Source: Fratercula arctica
Taxonomy: Eukaryota; Chordata; Aves; Charadriiformes; Alcidae
NCBI GenBank assembly: GCA_947846985.1
Contig: CANTUZ010000003.1
Span: 58,662,096 to 58,726,095 of the forward strand
Direction of reading: 5' to 3'
Length of the DNA stretch: 64,000 nt
Part shown: positions 1 to 19,030 of the stretch, one piece after another
Position numbering within the stretch: the first letter of the stretch is position 1
Layout: the number at the start of each line of letters is the position of its first letter
Position numbers and translations under genes: made by a program
Notes under the pieces: generated by a model
What the model was told of the DNA's origin: nothing
Seen by the model: only the letters and a program-made list of their open reading frames with translations
Database searches by the model: none

Positions 1-4724
<4,724 letters not shown>

Positions 4725-5570
4725 CTAGGGAGAAAAACAAAAAGCATTGTTTAAGATGTATTTAAAGCTATTTCTCAGTGTTAACACAGTACTTTATGTA
4801 CAACACAGTCTCCACACTTTGATGCACTACCGTAACCTCTGTAATATACACACTTAAGCCCCAATTAGATTTGTGTTATCACACCACCAAACTTAAATGG
4901 TGCACTGATTTTGCTGTCTTATCCAGATTGCTCTACAGGTTTTCCTACTCAACACAGGATTGGACTGAGCTTCTGGTTTAACGAGAGAGCATTTTAGAGT
5001 TGACTGTTTCCAGGCCTAAATCCCCTTGGAATAAGAGCTCCTGTGAGCGCACAGCATAGCTGCCTGCAGGCCATCCCTTGGATTACGAAAGGCCCTAATG
5101 ACTAAATTAAATTTAAGACTTATAATTTAACTTCCATTTATATTAGAGCTGGAATTAATCTGAGGTTTTAAAGGCAAAAGGTTGCAGATTATTCTTATGA
5201 AGCAATCAGCATTAACCCAATAAACGTTCATTCTTTCCTTCATAATAATCTACTCAGCACATAAAAACAGCAGTTATGGGAACTGAATGATAATACAGGC
5301 CAAGAGTTCACTAAGCTATTGCTGTTAGTGAAGAAACAACATAACCAGATTTACTGCAATGGCAGCAGTAGACTGCAAGACAGAGGTTACTATTGTATGC
5401 AGAAGGCAATGACTAGAAAAAGTCTCTTAGCAGTTAATCAGGAGGCAAAAGCAGCAACTAAGCTTCCAGGGAATAGTATAAGGGCTGGCAAAATGGCAAA
5501 TCAGGAAAGGATTATCTCCAACTGTTCCAACTACAGGAGACTGTATTGCTTGCGATATTATACTATGTCT

Positions 5571-5672
5571 CAAAAAAAAAACCAAAACCAACAACCCACA
5601 AACCACTAACTACCACCCCAAAAGCAAATTAAAAACAAAATAAAGAAAAGAAAAGAAAACAAAACAAAACAA
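5571..5672. repeat. A/C-rich low-complexity patch
   Basis: This is a run of A blocks broken by C (AAAACC, CAACC, then AAAAG and AAAAC pentamer units). It looks like a degenerate simple repeat and has no coding potential. Confidence 0.7.
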
Positions 5673-8600
5673 AATTGTATGTTTGGGTAGTGTAGTTCTA
5701 CTAACAAGTTAGATTTGTAGCTTGGTATTTTAAAGGAAAAAGAAGAAAAAGTGGACATGTAAATACAAGGCCAGACAACGGGGAGCTACACACAGATAAG
5801 ATTTCATGACATTTTCCCAACATTTTACAAATGCCACATTACAGAAAGACAGAGCTAACAGACCAGGAGAGCCTGCTACAGCTGAGGCACTGGTGCCCAG
5901 CACAGAGGCACACATTTGAAGAAAAAAGAGGAAGGGGCAGAAGAGGAATAAAATCACTCACTACAAAACCTTGACATTGCAACAGTTCCCAGCCACTCAA
6001 TAAAGTATATTTAAAATCTAGGCTAAATGTCAGGTAAAGCAATGTTACAGTTAACAAAGAACTGTGAATAAAACAAGTTGCCTCAGCTAAGTTTTGTCCA
6101 ATATATTAGAAAATTTTGTGTTCTTTTTAGTAAGACATGAAAGCATCGAGTGTCTTCAGAGCTTTATAGAGACGGTTGTTTTTCCTGCTCTCTCCCAGAT
6201 GACAGGGGACCCTCCCACAGAAAGATGACTGAAGGCAGTTTCCAACACATGGAACCCCAGAACTGAACCAGAGAGGATGACTGCTTAGGTGCCTTGTCAC
6301 TTTCAAGCTACATTTATAAAGCAGTGTCCTTTAAATTAGGATTAAAAAAAAAAAAATCATCTAAAAGCAACAAGAAAGAACAAGCAAGAAATGTTTTCTA
6401 AGAGCTCCTTTTTCCAGCTGTAGCATTTGGGATCCATAATGGAAGTAAGCTTAAGGCTTTCTTCCTGTGCCTTAAGAACCAAAGTTTTCCCAAATGCTGC
6501 TTCCAGGGTAGGAAGGGAGAAGTTCAGATACCACATTATCAGGAACAGCAAGACTGCAATTCGAAGATGTGACCTTAAAAAGCTCCTGTTGCTTAATCCC
6601 TCTCAACAATAAATCCCTAATCATATTCTAATCCCTTTCTACCCCCTTCAAGAAAACATATGCTCGTAATCCGCAGTTTTGTATTGTGCAAGTTATTTGT
6701 ACTTCTGGCTGAAACACCACAGTGGGTGTAAAATAAGTATCACTTTACAAGAAAGGATATGCTTCCCACTCCTTACCAGAAAACCTGCAGGATGTTGGCT
6801 GAGCACAGAATTCCCGTCAGTACCGGTACGTTCATCTTTTACTCCATCTCATTAGTGGTTATTTGCTAGTAAAAAAGGTGAAGTCCCTAATCTAGGGGAA
6901 TACCTTGCATTACTGCAACTTTGAAAGTCCCTCCTGGATACAGTCACTTTCCTAAAGCATCAGCTACGCAGTGAGCTATTTAGTGCTAAAGCCATCTACC
7001 TGCTACATCTTTTAAGAATTATTTCAGTATTAAGACCAAAAATTGAAGTCATCTGCTTTCCACTTCAGTCATTTAAAGCAATAAGCATGCAGGAACATGA
7101 CTGCTTGGTTACACAAAAAGCTTTCAAGGACACTTGGGCCGTGTGGTAAAGGTTAATTTCTGTGTTCTTAAGGGCCTGAACAACCAGCAGGATAAAGAGG
7201 AATTCCCTGGTGTGCCCCCAGACAAGCTGCTAGCCACATGACAGGCAGAGCAAGAAGAGACAGGGCCTCAAGCAGTTGTAACCTCAATGTGTTGATGACT
7301 GCCTGGGAAAATCCTTTGAGTCCCCTTCCTGCCATGTTAAGTCCTCTTGCTTCTCATCTCCAAACCTTAGCCTTGACTTCAAGATGAACATAATGGTTTT
7401 AACAGTGTTTCTAAAGGGATGTCCTACAACCACTCCACACAAGCTTTTAGCCACAGAGAAGCTGGTAGCGAAGCAAGCAAACAGAGCTTAACCCACTTGA
7501 AACCCTGGTTTAGACACTCTGAAGAAACCTTGGTGTCTGTTAGGCTGAGAGACGATCAGTTTGGCATTCAGCTCAGACCACATGAAACTCCCCATGGCGC
7601 CAAGGTGATTAAATCAAAACCCAAGGTGCTAAACAATTCAAGATATTGTTGGGGAGGAAAACAGGGAACAACTCAGACTAATTTCTGGACAACAAAAAGA
7701 ACAAAAGACAGTTAAGACAACTTTCGCAAGTGAAGTCCTGCTTACCCTGTGGCTTACCCTGTGTAAACAAGGCAGGTCATTTGTCAGATCCCTACCAAAT
7801 CCTGGCAGTACCCCAGGACAAAACTGAAGCCATAATCAAAAAGTAAGCAGTTTTTAATTGTTTCAGAACACAGGTGCATGGAGGGGGGGATAACACATGG
7901 CCATTATACATGAAATAAGAGTTTTTAAATGCACACAGCATGCTTCCCTCTCAATAGGCCAATGCCATAACACTTTATGATTATGCTTTTATGCCTGAGC
8001 CTAACATACTTAAAATGAATGACAAATAGGGCCTTAAAAGATTTGCTTGTGTCTACAAAAACATTACAGAACACAAGGTTCTCCTTTTCCCTTCTCTTGG
8101 GATGCATAAAATTGCTAGTAAATTTGATCCAGAAGGGAAAAATGCTGTGGAAAAGGCAATGGCATTTGCATTTAAAGGAAAAAAAGCTCCATGAATTGTA
8201 ACAGACAACAGAAACGGAAGAACTTACTACACCAAATGACTGAGCACTAATTCCATGACTTCAAACTGTTCCGAGTGGACTGTAACGTGTTACCTACATT
8301 TCCAACAAAACAGTGGAAGTAAGATGAAAGATGGAGCTGGAGAGAATTCAGAATATAGTTTAAATAATCATAACACTATGGGAAGTTTCTGTACTAGGAG
8401 TTACAGTAGTTAGAATGGGATCTTCCTTGCTTTAGCAATGCCCTCAAGTCATGCCTTTGTTCTTACTTTTTTTTTTTGTTAAGACAACATCCCTTCTAAT
8501 GCTAAGTCAGTAGCTCAATCTATGGGACACTGCAGCCTTTCAGAAACTGTGCACTATACGGTATCTAACTTTGAAAATGGAAGTGTCGTTTGAAAAACAT

Positions 8601-11600
8601 TCAGAAAACGTTGTCCCTTAAGGACACAACAAGTTGCCAACCTGCTGAGTGGCAACATCTTCTCTGTGTAAGATCCAAGACCTAGATAGGAACCCAAGAT
8701 GACATTGACTCTTCAACCCCTTCATCTCATACACGCACAGTTTCCAGGTGTGTTGGACACTCTGGGTGCATAGGTAGTTTTTTTTCTAAAGTGTGACTCT
8801 TGAGCTACAGCCTGTTGGTCCAGAATCTGTGGTTGCAGGCAACATATTATCTTTGAAGTTAACCATCATCCTCCTCCTGATATTGCAGCTCCACTGCAAA
8901 ACATCCTACACAGGAGGGGAAGAGGAAGGCAGAACAGGAAAAACCCCCACAGCCCTCACACACAGTAAGCCATCAAGGATATTTGACATCCTGATGCATG
9001 AAATCCAATACCCCTTAAGTTCACTTGCATAATAAAATGGTTTAGTGAAACCATGAAGTTGTGCAAGTCATTTAAAATACCACACAATTTATTTCCAGTG
9101 AATACATAAGATAAAGGGTAGTAAATACCAACTTTTACCCACATACACAAGAAAAACCAGTACTTAACATGCTGCATATCATTATTATTATGCAGCTGTA
9201 AATGCCTCAGACAACGCTCAGGAATGTTTTCTTCCTCCTTCCAAGGAGGGATAAAGACCAGAGTCTCTTAAATAGCAGGTTTACTAGCGCAAATGCTGGT
9301 GAAGTATCTTTCCAAGTGGTGGCAATTAGCAGTATCATAGTGAAGAAACCTCCTAGATAGGTGTGCCTTCTTTCTTTAGTTACTGGATGTCTGGAAATCC
9401 CAGGCAAGCAGCTGGAACATGTAAGCAGATCAACCACATAGCACAGAGGGGACAAGGGGCTTTGAAGCGCTGTACCTGCACAGCACATATGGTGAAAAAC
9501 AGCATGCAGGCCTGTTAAGGTTTCTTGCACATATGCAAACTGAGCATATATCACATGGACGTGCTTGTGCTGAAGGAATATGTCAGTCTTAACAACAAAA
9601 AAGAAAAGACAGCAGTATTAAGAATACTATTAAGAAAGCAGTAGTATTAAGCTTGCATTCTCACTTCCGCAGGTCTACTCTGCCACCACACAAGCAATAA
9701 CTACTATTGGACTTGTAATAAATAACAGACAACTTTTTTGCCCTGAGTTGTAACGCATCTGCATGGACAAATTAATCTCATTTCAACCATAGCAACCAGA
9801 CCTGTTCATAGACGCATGTAGTGATTAGATATCTCTGGTAACAGGAAAAGCAATTTCACATAGCAGCATCAGATGGGCACTGAAACTGCTCTCTGTTCTT
9901 CTGCTTTCCATGCATTAGTGTTCATTAGTTCCAGGCCCACCAATAAAGAAAGATATTGTGCTAACTGATAGAGTAACTATAGTCCCAGCTCCCAAAATAG
10001 TTTCCAGGAAAGTTTTCAACCTTGATTAGGGAAAAAAAAAAAAAATCATAGAGGCTCCAGAGCTCAGAGCTGATCTGCTAACACATCAGCGTCTGCATTT
10101 CTCTATCCTCCACAAGTTACTTCAGTAAACAGCTAATGGTTCAGAGACTGGAGAGGAGAGGGCAACTCTGGGAGGTAAGCAGCACAGATAACCCAAGCAA
10201 CTGGAGAGATATTAATTCAATTTAATATATTATTTTTTAGTACTCATGAACACTGATGTGTCAACAACACAGCACCTAGAGCCAGTTGTTTCTTCTCTAA
10301 TAGAATAACCTGCCTGATGGATCAAACCTCATCTAGTAATATATTTTATGTAGTCCCATATGACATAGATTAGGTATACAACAAATCTGAGACACGTGAA
10401 ATTACAACTGAATGACAAGTTGTGCACCTAAATTCTCCATAGCTTCCGTCAAAGCAAGAGACAATGTCATGAATATCAAGCAAATTATCAACTCTATTCA
10501 CTGCTGCAGGATTGCCAAAGCACATTTTCCATCTCAGTTGGGCTCAGCACCTTCATCTTGTTGGAACTACTGTTGGGAAATGTCTTCTGACCTTCTCATG
10601 GCAGGGCAAGGTCTTGAAAGAGGGATACGAGTGTGGTGGGGTGGAGGGAATAAGATAACAAACGCAGTTAAGTATTCTCACAGTCCTGGAAGATGGAATG
10701 CACTTTAAATTCACAAAGAGCACCTAGTCAAGAATGAAAAAGAAACTCTTTAGGAGGCCAGGGTTGGAATGCAAAGATCTTGGTAGGTCTGAGAAATAGT
10801 TACAGGTGTTACACTTGGAAAGGTGAGAATGGAGAACAGGCAGACAAAGAGATGAATGAATTACAGGCTTGCAAACAATGGGGTACACAGCAGGACTGTA
10901 GACAAGGATGTGGTCTATTATAATCCCCACAAAAACACCGTGTTTCCTGGTGTGATGCTATTGCATAGGAGGAAAAATTACATTCTTGACTGTATTTGTC
11001 ACCGGAAGCATTACAGAAGGTGACTACTCTGTTCTGCTTGCCTGATGACTTGCCAGTTGGAATGCTGTCGCCCAAATTTGAATGCTTCTTTTGGAAGGGA
11101 GCAAGTTAATCAAGGAAAGTCTGCACTGATCTACAGGTCATGTGGTTTTGGGTTGGTTGCAGGGGTTTTTTGGATTCTTTTTTGTTCCAACCTGGAGTTG
11201 ATTTCTTAGCATGACACTGGTCTCTTCCAAATGGGAGCTCTCTGAAGCATGAAGGCTTTATGGAGAAGACAGCAACTTTTAAATGCACACAGAGGAAAAC
11301 ACCAAAAAGCCCTCTTATTTTGCAGGCTGGGTAACAGGAAAAGAAACAATAATTGCTGGAGTGGTAAGATATTGGGATACTAAATAACCACTTCCATGAA
11401 GCCTTCAGACAACATAGGTTCATGTCCTCCCCAGTGCTACATTTTTGTGATTTAAAGGATCTCCAAGAAGCTAAAAAGAGAAGGCAAACGACAAATCTGC
11501 AATTTCTCTTGTGGGAAGGAGAAACTGATTCCTATGATAGTAGGAAAGAGATGTACAGCACAAAACTGAAGAAAGCCTTTCAGTAAGATCCACGCGCTCC

Positions 11601-12217
11601 TCCCCTGCTCCCATGCCAGAATCTTTTCTGCACTACCTGTGCAACACCTAACATTTCAGAGAGGGCACTTGGCAGCACAGCAAAACAAGTCCAAGCGTTC
11701 CCTTCCACACTGCAAAGCACACAGTTTGCTAACAAGGGAGAAAACAGCCTCATCAGTTCACAAAACATGAGTAGGGGATGGTCTTATCAGCATCCACTTG
11801 ACCGACAAGGCAAGCTCATTGCACTGATTTAACCGACCCAGTTTCTCAGCATACCATGTTAAATCAGAGAGACTGGACTGCGAACTGAAGGACATGTTCC
11901 ATTTCAAATCTCATTGTGTTAAACATTGCTTCCTCATTGCAAATAAATGGGAACATTAAGTCACGTCCCACTGGAATTCCTCTGAGTCTATGAAGCAGAG
12001 TTAGGTACTGCTGCATTTGCAACAGGTAAAATTAGAGTTGAATAGGCTAGTCTTTGTTCCTTAAGACCTTGCTCACCTTCCCACGAGAGGGGGAAATACC
12101 ACTGAGGGTAAATACAGGTGTATATAATAAGCTAGAAAGCTAGTACTTTAGAATTCTCCAGCATGGTTGTAGCCTTAACTACTAGTCAGCTTTAATGCAA
12201 CAACTTGTACACCCATT

Positions 12218-12239
12218 TTTTTTTTTTTTTTTTTTTTTT
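12218..12239. repeat. Poly-T tract
   Basis: About 21 consecutive T lie in EZR intron 1, so this is a poly-A run in the direction of EZR transcription. No retroposed gene body can be seen next to it. Confidence 0.85.
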
Positions 12240-15200
12240 AAGTAATCCTCAGTATTTAAGGAGCAATAACTATACTAGCTATACTTCACTGAATTTTTTT
12301 AAATTTACTCAAGAGAAAAGGAGGCCAGGTATTTGCTGCTCTCATGCAAGGTGAAAAAGCTTTACAACTTCTGTGGAAGTTTTTCTGAAGAGAGGAAAAA
12401 GTAGTTTGAGAGGAAGCCAAGAATAATTTTGACGTGAAATCTGAAAGCTAGAGACTCTTTTGATGAGGTTCGTGGGAGGGGGCTCACATGGGCAGGAAAA
12501 CCTTGAATACCCAGATCTGGGGAATCATCCAGAAATTCCAGTTTTAGCAAAGCAGGCTGAATTTTCAGAACAAAGTTCCCCCTCCCTGCCAGCATACACA
12601 AACAGATCACAAAAAAGCCAACCCATTGAGTTTGGTTTTGCAGCCAGGTCACTTGACTCTTCTTTGTGATATAGCATGAAACCTTCCTTATAATTAAACA
12701 TGAAGCTAATCCTAGAACATAAATCCAAACTTTTTGAGTTTATCTGTGCAGAAGATGCCATACTAAATTACATGCCTATCTCAGTTTCCTTCACCAAAGC
12801 CTGATATATCTTCTGTCAGCATATAACAACTGTGTAGCATCTGCGTGAAAAGCTGAGAAGCAGCCATGGCTGTAATTCACTTTATCTTAGTTCAAGCAAT
12901 AATGCTCTGCGTGCCAGGAGATCATGAAGATTTCATGCAGATGTGGCAAGCGTGCATGACATCGCATCTCTGACAGCCCTGGTTCCCAAATGCCTAGGCC
13001 TCAGACAGACTTCCCGCATTCTCCACCTCTGGCCAGCTCTGTAAAGTTAACATTAGTTGCTCAGTGAAACAGTAAAACCAAGCAAGTACTCTTCCCAGAG
13101 AAAAATCTTTCTCTATCTACCAAAGTTTCCCCCAATTCTTTGCTAACAACCAAACTGTCCCAGTTAGGGAGAGTTGAAAAACTGAGCCTTTTAAAGATTT
13201 TACAATTCAAATTTTTTAAAATCTTAAATTACCTAGGGACAGCCCTACGTTCTGACAAGACATAAAGCAATGCAGTTTGAGCCTGAAAGACCCCAAGATA
13301 TTGCCCTTTAACAAAGCCCCACACACCCAGGGAGCCCACATGTTTTTCATGCAAAACATTTGCTCTTTCTCAAGGGCTGTAGGAATGATTTACTCTGAAC
13401 ACAAGACAAGGCTAGGAAGCAGCAGTAGGGTTTATGGCGCTCTCTTGATATACATTAACTTTCACTTTAAAGACTCTCTGATGCTGTATAATACTCTATT
13501 AACACTGTCGGGATATCTGTATTTTTTAAGGAAGGAACACACAGCCAGTGACAGCAGGCTCAGAACAGCACTGCTGCTTGGATGAGCTGTTTGCCCTCAG
13601 CTGACACTAGGATGGATTTAGGAACACAGACTGCAGCAACAATAGGTTCTTTGTACCTAAAGGATAAATACAGAGGGAAGCTGCAGGCCACAGGATCAAA
13701 CTCCTTCATACACAGACTGTTTTATCATGACAGCTGTTGCATCTAATTAAACATAATGAAGTTGCAAGACTAAGGCTTTACACATGAAGTTTAAAGAAAG
13801 CCTCACAACCAACCCTCAACTAAGTTTTACCTCAAGAAATCACTCAGAGTCCAGAGCAAATCAGACCATCTTTTGTGGTCTTCTATCAGAAACATCAGCG
13901 TGGGGCCAAGTGCAAATAATATAGAGGTTTAAGGTTGCGAGTTTTATTATAATTTCAAAGTCTTTTAAACAAGTTAACATCTCCAATATTTATAAGTCAG
14001 CTACATAAACTAATATGATCCTTCTGCAATCCCCACAAGGGAAAATAAAAAATAATTGAGTATCTTATAGTCTCGATCCAGAACACAAACATCATTTCAT
14101 ACCTCTGCCTGACTTTTTCCACTCAGAAATGAAAGGTATGCAACAATCTAAGCAAAAGCTGAACCTCACAGTACCAAGTCACAACAAAAGAGCAGCAGGG
14201 TCTGAAGACATGAATATTCTAAATAAAAGCTATAATAGCTTCAGAGCTTCCCCTGAACACAGGCACCAATACCAGTGCCTTATATTCCAATGCTTATGCA
14301 GATGCACAGGTTACAGAGAGCACTGACAGATACTCACCTGGATACCGGGCAACAACACAACCTGCGAACGCACAGCTCTCAACCCTTTCAGTACACCCTG
14401 TATGAACAGTACTAGCACAAGGTACAATGAACATTCTTCTGAGGTAGAAGACTGGCACATTATATTGAAGCAGGCTGGGCTGTGTGAACACAAGGACAAT
14501 CTACGACTTACACTCTCATAGGATTATGCCCTCAGAGTTTAAAGGGGACCAATAGCCAAACATTGGAGACGTTCTCAACAACTGTGCTCTTCCCAAATGC
14601 AGACATTACAGGATGCAAAGCAGTATTTTTCATCACATGTGAACTGGAAGAAGCTTGAGGATGTTTAAAGGCATGGAATAATCAACTAAGCTGGTTAGGA
14701 TTTCTCAGTTTGAAAGAAAGTTAACTGAGGCTACGATGTAAGACCATATAAATTAAGGAGTTACATGAACAGCATGGACAAGGACCATGTGTTCACTGCT
14801 CTATCAATAGAATAACTACAGAGCACCAACACTCTGCACAAGAAAAAAGTTTTTCAAATAATGCTGTAGCAATGAGTTTTGTTGATAAATTTCCAAACAA
14901 CATGAAGGTTATCTAGGACAGCCTTTGTTAAAGCATACTGTGTATGCTGGAGTTCACATGGTTTCAAGGGGAAACTGGACAAGTTCACAGAAATCCATTT
15001 AGTAACTCATTATATAGGAACTTTCAGACTCCAGGACCTCAGCAGCTCAAAGGAAAGCAATGCTGCGTATCTTTGAAATACTCTTCCTCAAACATCAGCT
15101 TTTGGCTGACATCAGAGGCACACTATTAGGCTACAGCGGCTTTCTGCCTGACCTGGCAAGGACAGCCATGTTCTTACAGAAGTCAAAGCGCAGAAGGAGC

Positions 15201-17290
15201 ACAAACCGCCTTTACTTAAGGAGAAATAGCAGTGTAACAAGTCACACAAGGCCCAGTAATGATGTGTGTTCATTCTGCATTCTAGTTATGAGTCCATTTG
15301 TCAGAGGGATTTATTGATCCAATACCCCACCCTTCTGTTTTACCTGTTCCGTAATCAGCTCTTTCATTTTACCTTATGGACTTCAGTGAAATATAGCACA
15401 TGGCATTTGCAAAATTTATGAGTGGAATTATGTGATGTGATCACCTCCTATAGCTTGATAACCTGACCTATGTCCAATACACTACAATGCTCACACCTCC
15501 CAACAAGGTACTTCAAACAGCATGCAACGGGCACTATTTGCTCCCAGATAAAGATAGGTCATTGCAAGTCCTGGAACGTCACCTAAGCACAAGGAAATTG
15601 CTCTTGAGAAGTTATAGATTGCACAGGAAAACTGATTGGAAGGATTGACAAAATACCCCTTCCTGACTCCTAAAACAGCTGGAGGGCTTCTGACTTTCAT
15701 ACTCTTCACAGGCCCTTCACTTTATAAGTGTGATGGCAAACAAACATGCCCCTGTGATTCCCAAAGTGTACCCAGAGCACAGTGGGGACAGAAAAAGTAA
15801 CTTCCAAAAGTTTGCCTGCACGGCTGTATCAGTTTTTAAGGGTAAAGCTATTTTCTCCCACACTGATATCACCAAATATCAATTATGCAAATCCACCCAC
15901 CAATTCACACCACATACTTTGTGCACCAGGAACTTTCTATAAACACTTCTCTCTACAAAGACATAAAGTTAATCAAACTAAGCTTTCACAATTAAAGTGT
16001 ATTCAGCTAGATGTTAAAGAATAACTTTAGCTCCCACAAAGAACTCTGAAGCCCAGATACTACAGTACAGACTTTGAAGTCCTCTACTAGGCTACACAGG
16101 TTAAACTCAGGCACCCTGGTACAAACGCGAAATTCTTTCATCTCTGCTGCTTCAGGTAGCAGGCAGCTCATAGATCTGCTCTATATGTGCAAAACGGTGG
16201 ACCTGGCAGAACCGAGAAGCTCTGTACCCATTTCATAAGCCTTCTCAAGATTCATCAACTGCACGTTCACTCGCATCCCTTTCTTTCACACATTCCACAC
16301 TGAGGTTTGAACAACCACAGAAAACAAGGACAGAAAGGAAGAGATGGTGATAGCGATGCCTGAGTTTTACACAATAGCTAGAGCACTTGCTCATGAAAGT
16401 GGGAAGGAGAAACAAACGCACAATAAACCACTCTGAAACAGGGCAATTCCATACTCCCTTCTCAAAACTAGCAGGAGACCACAGGCCTTGTGTAGGAGTG
16501 CCAGCACCTCTTCCACTGAGCTTACACAACAGGTAGCCAAATACAAGTCCTTGGTCATCAAGCAACAGTTTCACTTGCTCACTCAGTTAGATGAGAGTCC
16601 TGCATGCTAATTCTTAGACTTTTACTTTGACAGCTGATAGAATCAGGTGCTCATCAGTCCCAGCTGAGAATAGGGCTGCTACTCACGCTCTCTCAAAGAT
16701 GAGAGCAGAGGCAGGGAAGGCAGGTGATTTTTCCTCACTATGAAGTAGGAACTAGAAAGAGAAACAAAATCTGGATCTGAACAAGTGAGCAATACAGAGG
16801 CAACACGGTTAGCTGTTATACTGAGCTGAACCTTGTTTCCAGACTCGCATAGCAACAATTTTCTCCCTTTCCTAGGGGGAAAAGATCCTGTACAGTGCCA
16901 GTGAAAGCCAAGGACTTCAGTTGCTTCTGCAAAGAGCTGTACATCTCAGCTCACAGGCTAAATGTTATCTAATGCTGAAACCAGGCTTCAAAGCAAGCAC
17001 ACAATGCAGCTAAAACACGTTACTTAACACAGTGTGCAGTGTGGTTCAGTGATCTCAGGCAGCACTGCCTTCCTTCAAGGTCAATTGAGGGATTATGGGA
17101 TTTACAGTGCACATAAAGCCCTTTGGACACAGAATGACAAACAAGAAGGACACTGATGCGGGAATCTTCACTGGTCATCAAGAAGTCTTATTCTCAAAAA
17201 GTCCTGATGTATGGCAGGTTGTTTTTTCATGGACAGAGGAAGACATTCATGTGGGCGGAGGGAGGGCGAAGAACAGGAAGGCTTATCTCT

Positions 17291-17308
17291 CCCCCCCCCC
17301 CCCCCCCC
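17291..17308. repeat. Poly-C tract, C18
   Basis: Eighteen uninterrupted C follow a short CT tract. Read on the minus strand, which is the EZR sense strand, this is G18 within intron 1. Long pure G/C runs are uncommon, unstable in length and able to form quadruplex or i-motif structures. The exact length may be affected by sequencing. Confidence 0.9.
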
Positions 17309-18143
17309 GGCTCTTTAAGAAGGCTAAGAAATTCTTTAAGTAGAGACTAACATAACAGTTAACACCCTTGATTTCTCTGCAGCAGTTAACATCCCAGAAC
17401 AAACTGCCCTCAGAAATGCTTACTCAGCTCATGCAGTAATTCAGGTTTTTGGCACAATTGTGAGCTCATTCTCTTGTAACTTTAGTCATCTGTGAACTAC
17501 TCCCTAAATTTGCTATTAATAGAATCCTCCACCTTCCTTTTGCAGCTATGAGTGGGAGTTCTCATATTTGGCAAATTAAAGCTTCCTAACATTGCCATTT
17601 TGCACCAGAGTATACACCTCCTGGTATCAGTTAAGTACACCATACACCATATTATCTGATGTACTGTAATCAGTGCTGACAAGGAAAGGGTAAGATTTTA
17701 TTCCTGACTAAATCTATAGCTATCCATAAGCTAAGAGTATTTTAATTAATTATGAGCACTTAAGGATACCAAAAAAAAAAAAAAGTGTATTTCAGCCCAG
17801 TTATAGCAATCTACTGTGAAGAACTTGGAGATAAAACTATGTGTAGTCAGCAGATACACATTCAAGAATAAATTGGGAGGGTCTAGGAACAATTATTATT
17901 ATTATTTGTATTTAGAATAAATTCCTGTCACTGCACTTGCATCTCTTGGGCTGGCTTATCATAAATTTGTTTAATTTTAATACCATAATCTGTTAACAGA
18001 CAGCTAAAGGTTAGGCAGAAGACCTGCATGCTGTCTTCAAGTTCTTTTTTTTCAGAATTCATGTATATTCAACATCAAACAGGCATGCAGGACTTGTCTA
18101 ACCACTTAATGCTTAGCACACACTAGCACATTATTAACAACAC

Positions 18144-19030
18144 AGGGCTGGGAAAAACCTTTTGAGTCATCAGTTCCAGCTCCCCACTCCTACAGGCAGC
18201 AGCATTAAATCGTGTCCTTGTCAAACTATCTTAAGGGATGCAAGGTCTTGGAATAGTCTCCTAATAAGACCAAGAAGCATGGAAAAAAAACAAACCCATC
18301 ACACACACTTAACTGCTCTAATGTTTAAAAGTCCCTTAAACCAGAAGTTCTGCTTAAAGCAGTTCCTCCTCTTTGGCATTTAAACCCCTTACATTTTATA
18401 CAGGTGAAGGAAGAAGTAACTTGTTTAATTCTACCAGGCTAGAGTAGCCAGGCACTCTCTTATCGTGAGGCAGCTTTCTGCCTCTAGCCATCCCAAAACC
18501 CTCCTCTAGGTTCTGCTTTGAATTTGACTCTCATGTATTCAAGGAAAGATCTCACTAGCACTTTCAATTAATGCTTTCCCTTAGAGAAACCCTATGCATT
18601 GCAGATGACATGGGCAACAAAACAGTCACCACTGATTAATCTATATACTTCTACCCTATATAATTAGACACCTTCTTCCAACCATCTAAGTTTAACTATT
18701 GCAATGGGACCTTATTATCCCAGTCCTTCAATCCCCTTTATATGGCCACTCTCTGCATCAATAATACCTCCCCCTCAACAGCACGGCATTAGCAGATTTC
18801 ATTAGTATGCTCAGCTTTCTGACCACAGGCCACTAGTAAAGGTATTAAAAAAAATGCTGCCTCTTGATATTATCCACTCTTTAGCACAAGAAGCTGTCAG
18901 GCTGCATTTACTGCTGTACTTTCTTTACACGGTTTTATATACCTGCACACAAGTATTAAAAGTTCTTGTGTGACACTACATCAAATGCTCTACTGCAAAG
19001 CTGACTTCATTTCTTGTAAAGCTTTAAGTT
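18144..19030 (-). repeat. Ancient CR1-like LINE relic
   Basis: The left part (18144-18420) has the decayed look of a reversed CR1 3' end: 'gggaaaaacc', then 'gagtcatc' and 'ccagctccc'. The right part (about 18780-19030) matches, with many changes, a segment found in old amniote CR1 copies. That segment reads roughly 'gcagatttcattag.atgctc', then 'aggtattaaa', then 'cactacatcaaatgc'. The order and strand are consistent with one old insertion in minus orientation. Divergence is high, so the limits are approximate and the subfamily cannot be named. Confidence 0.6.
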
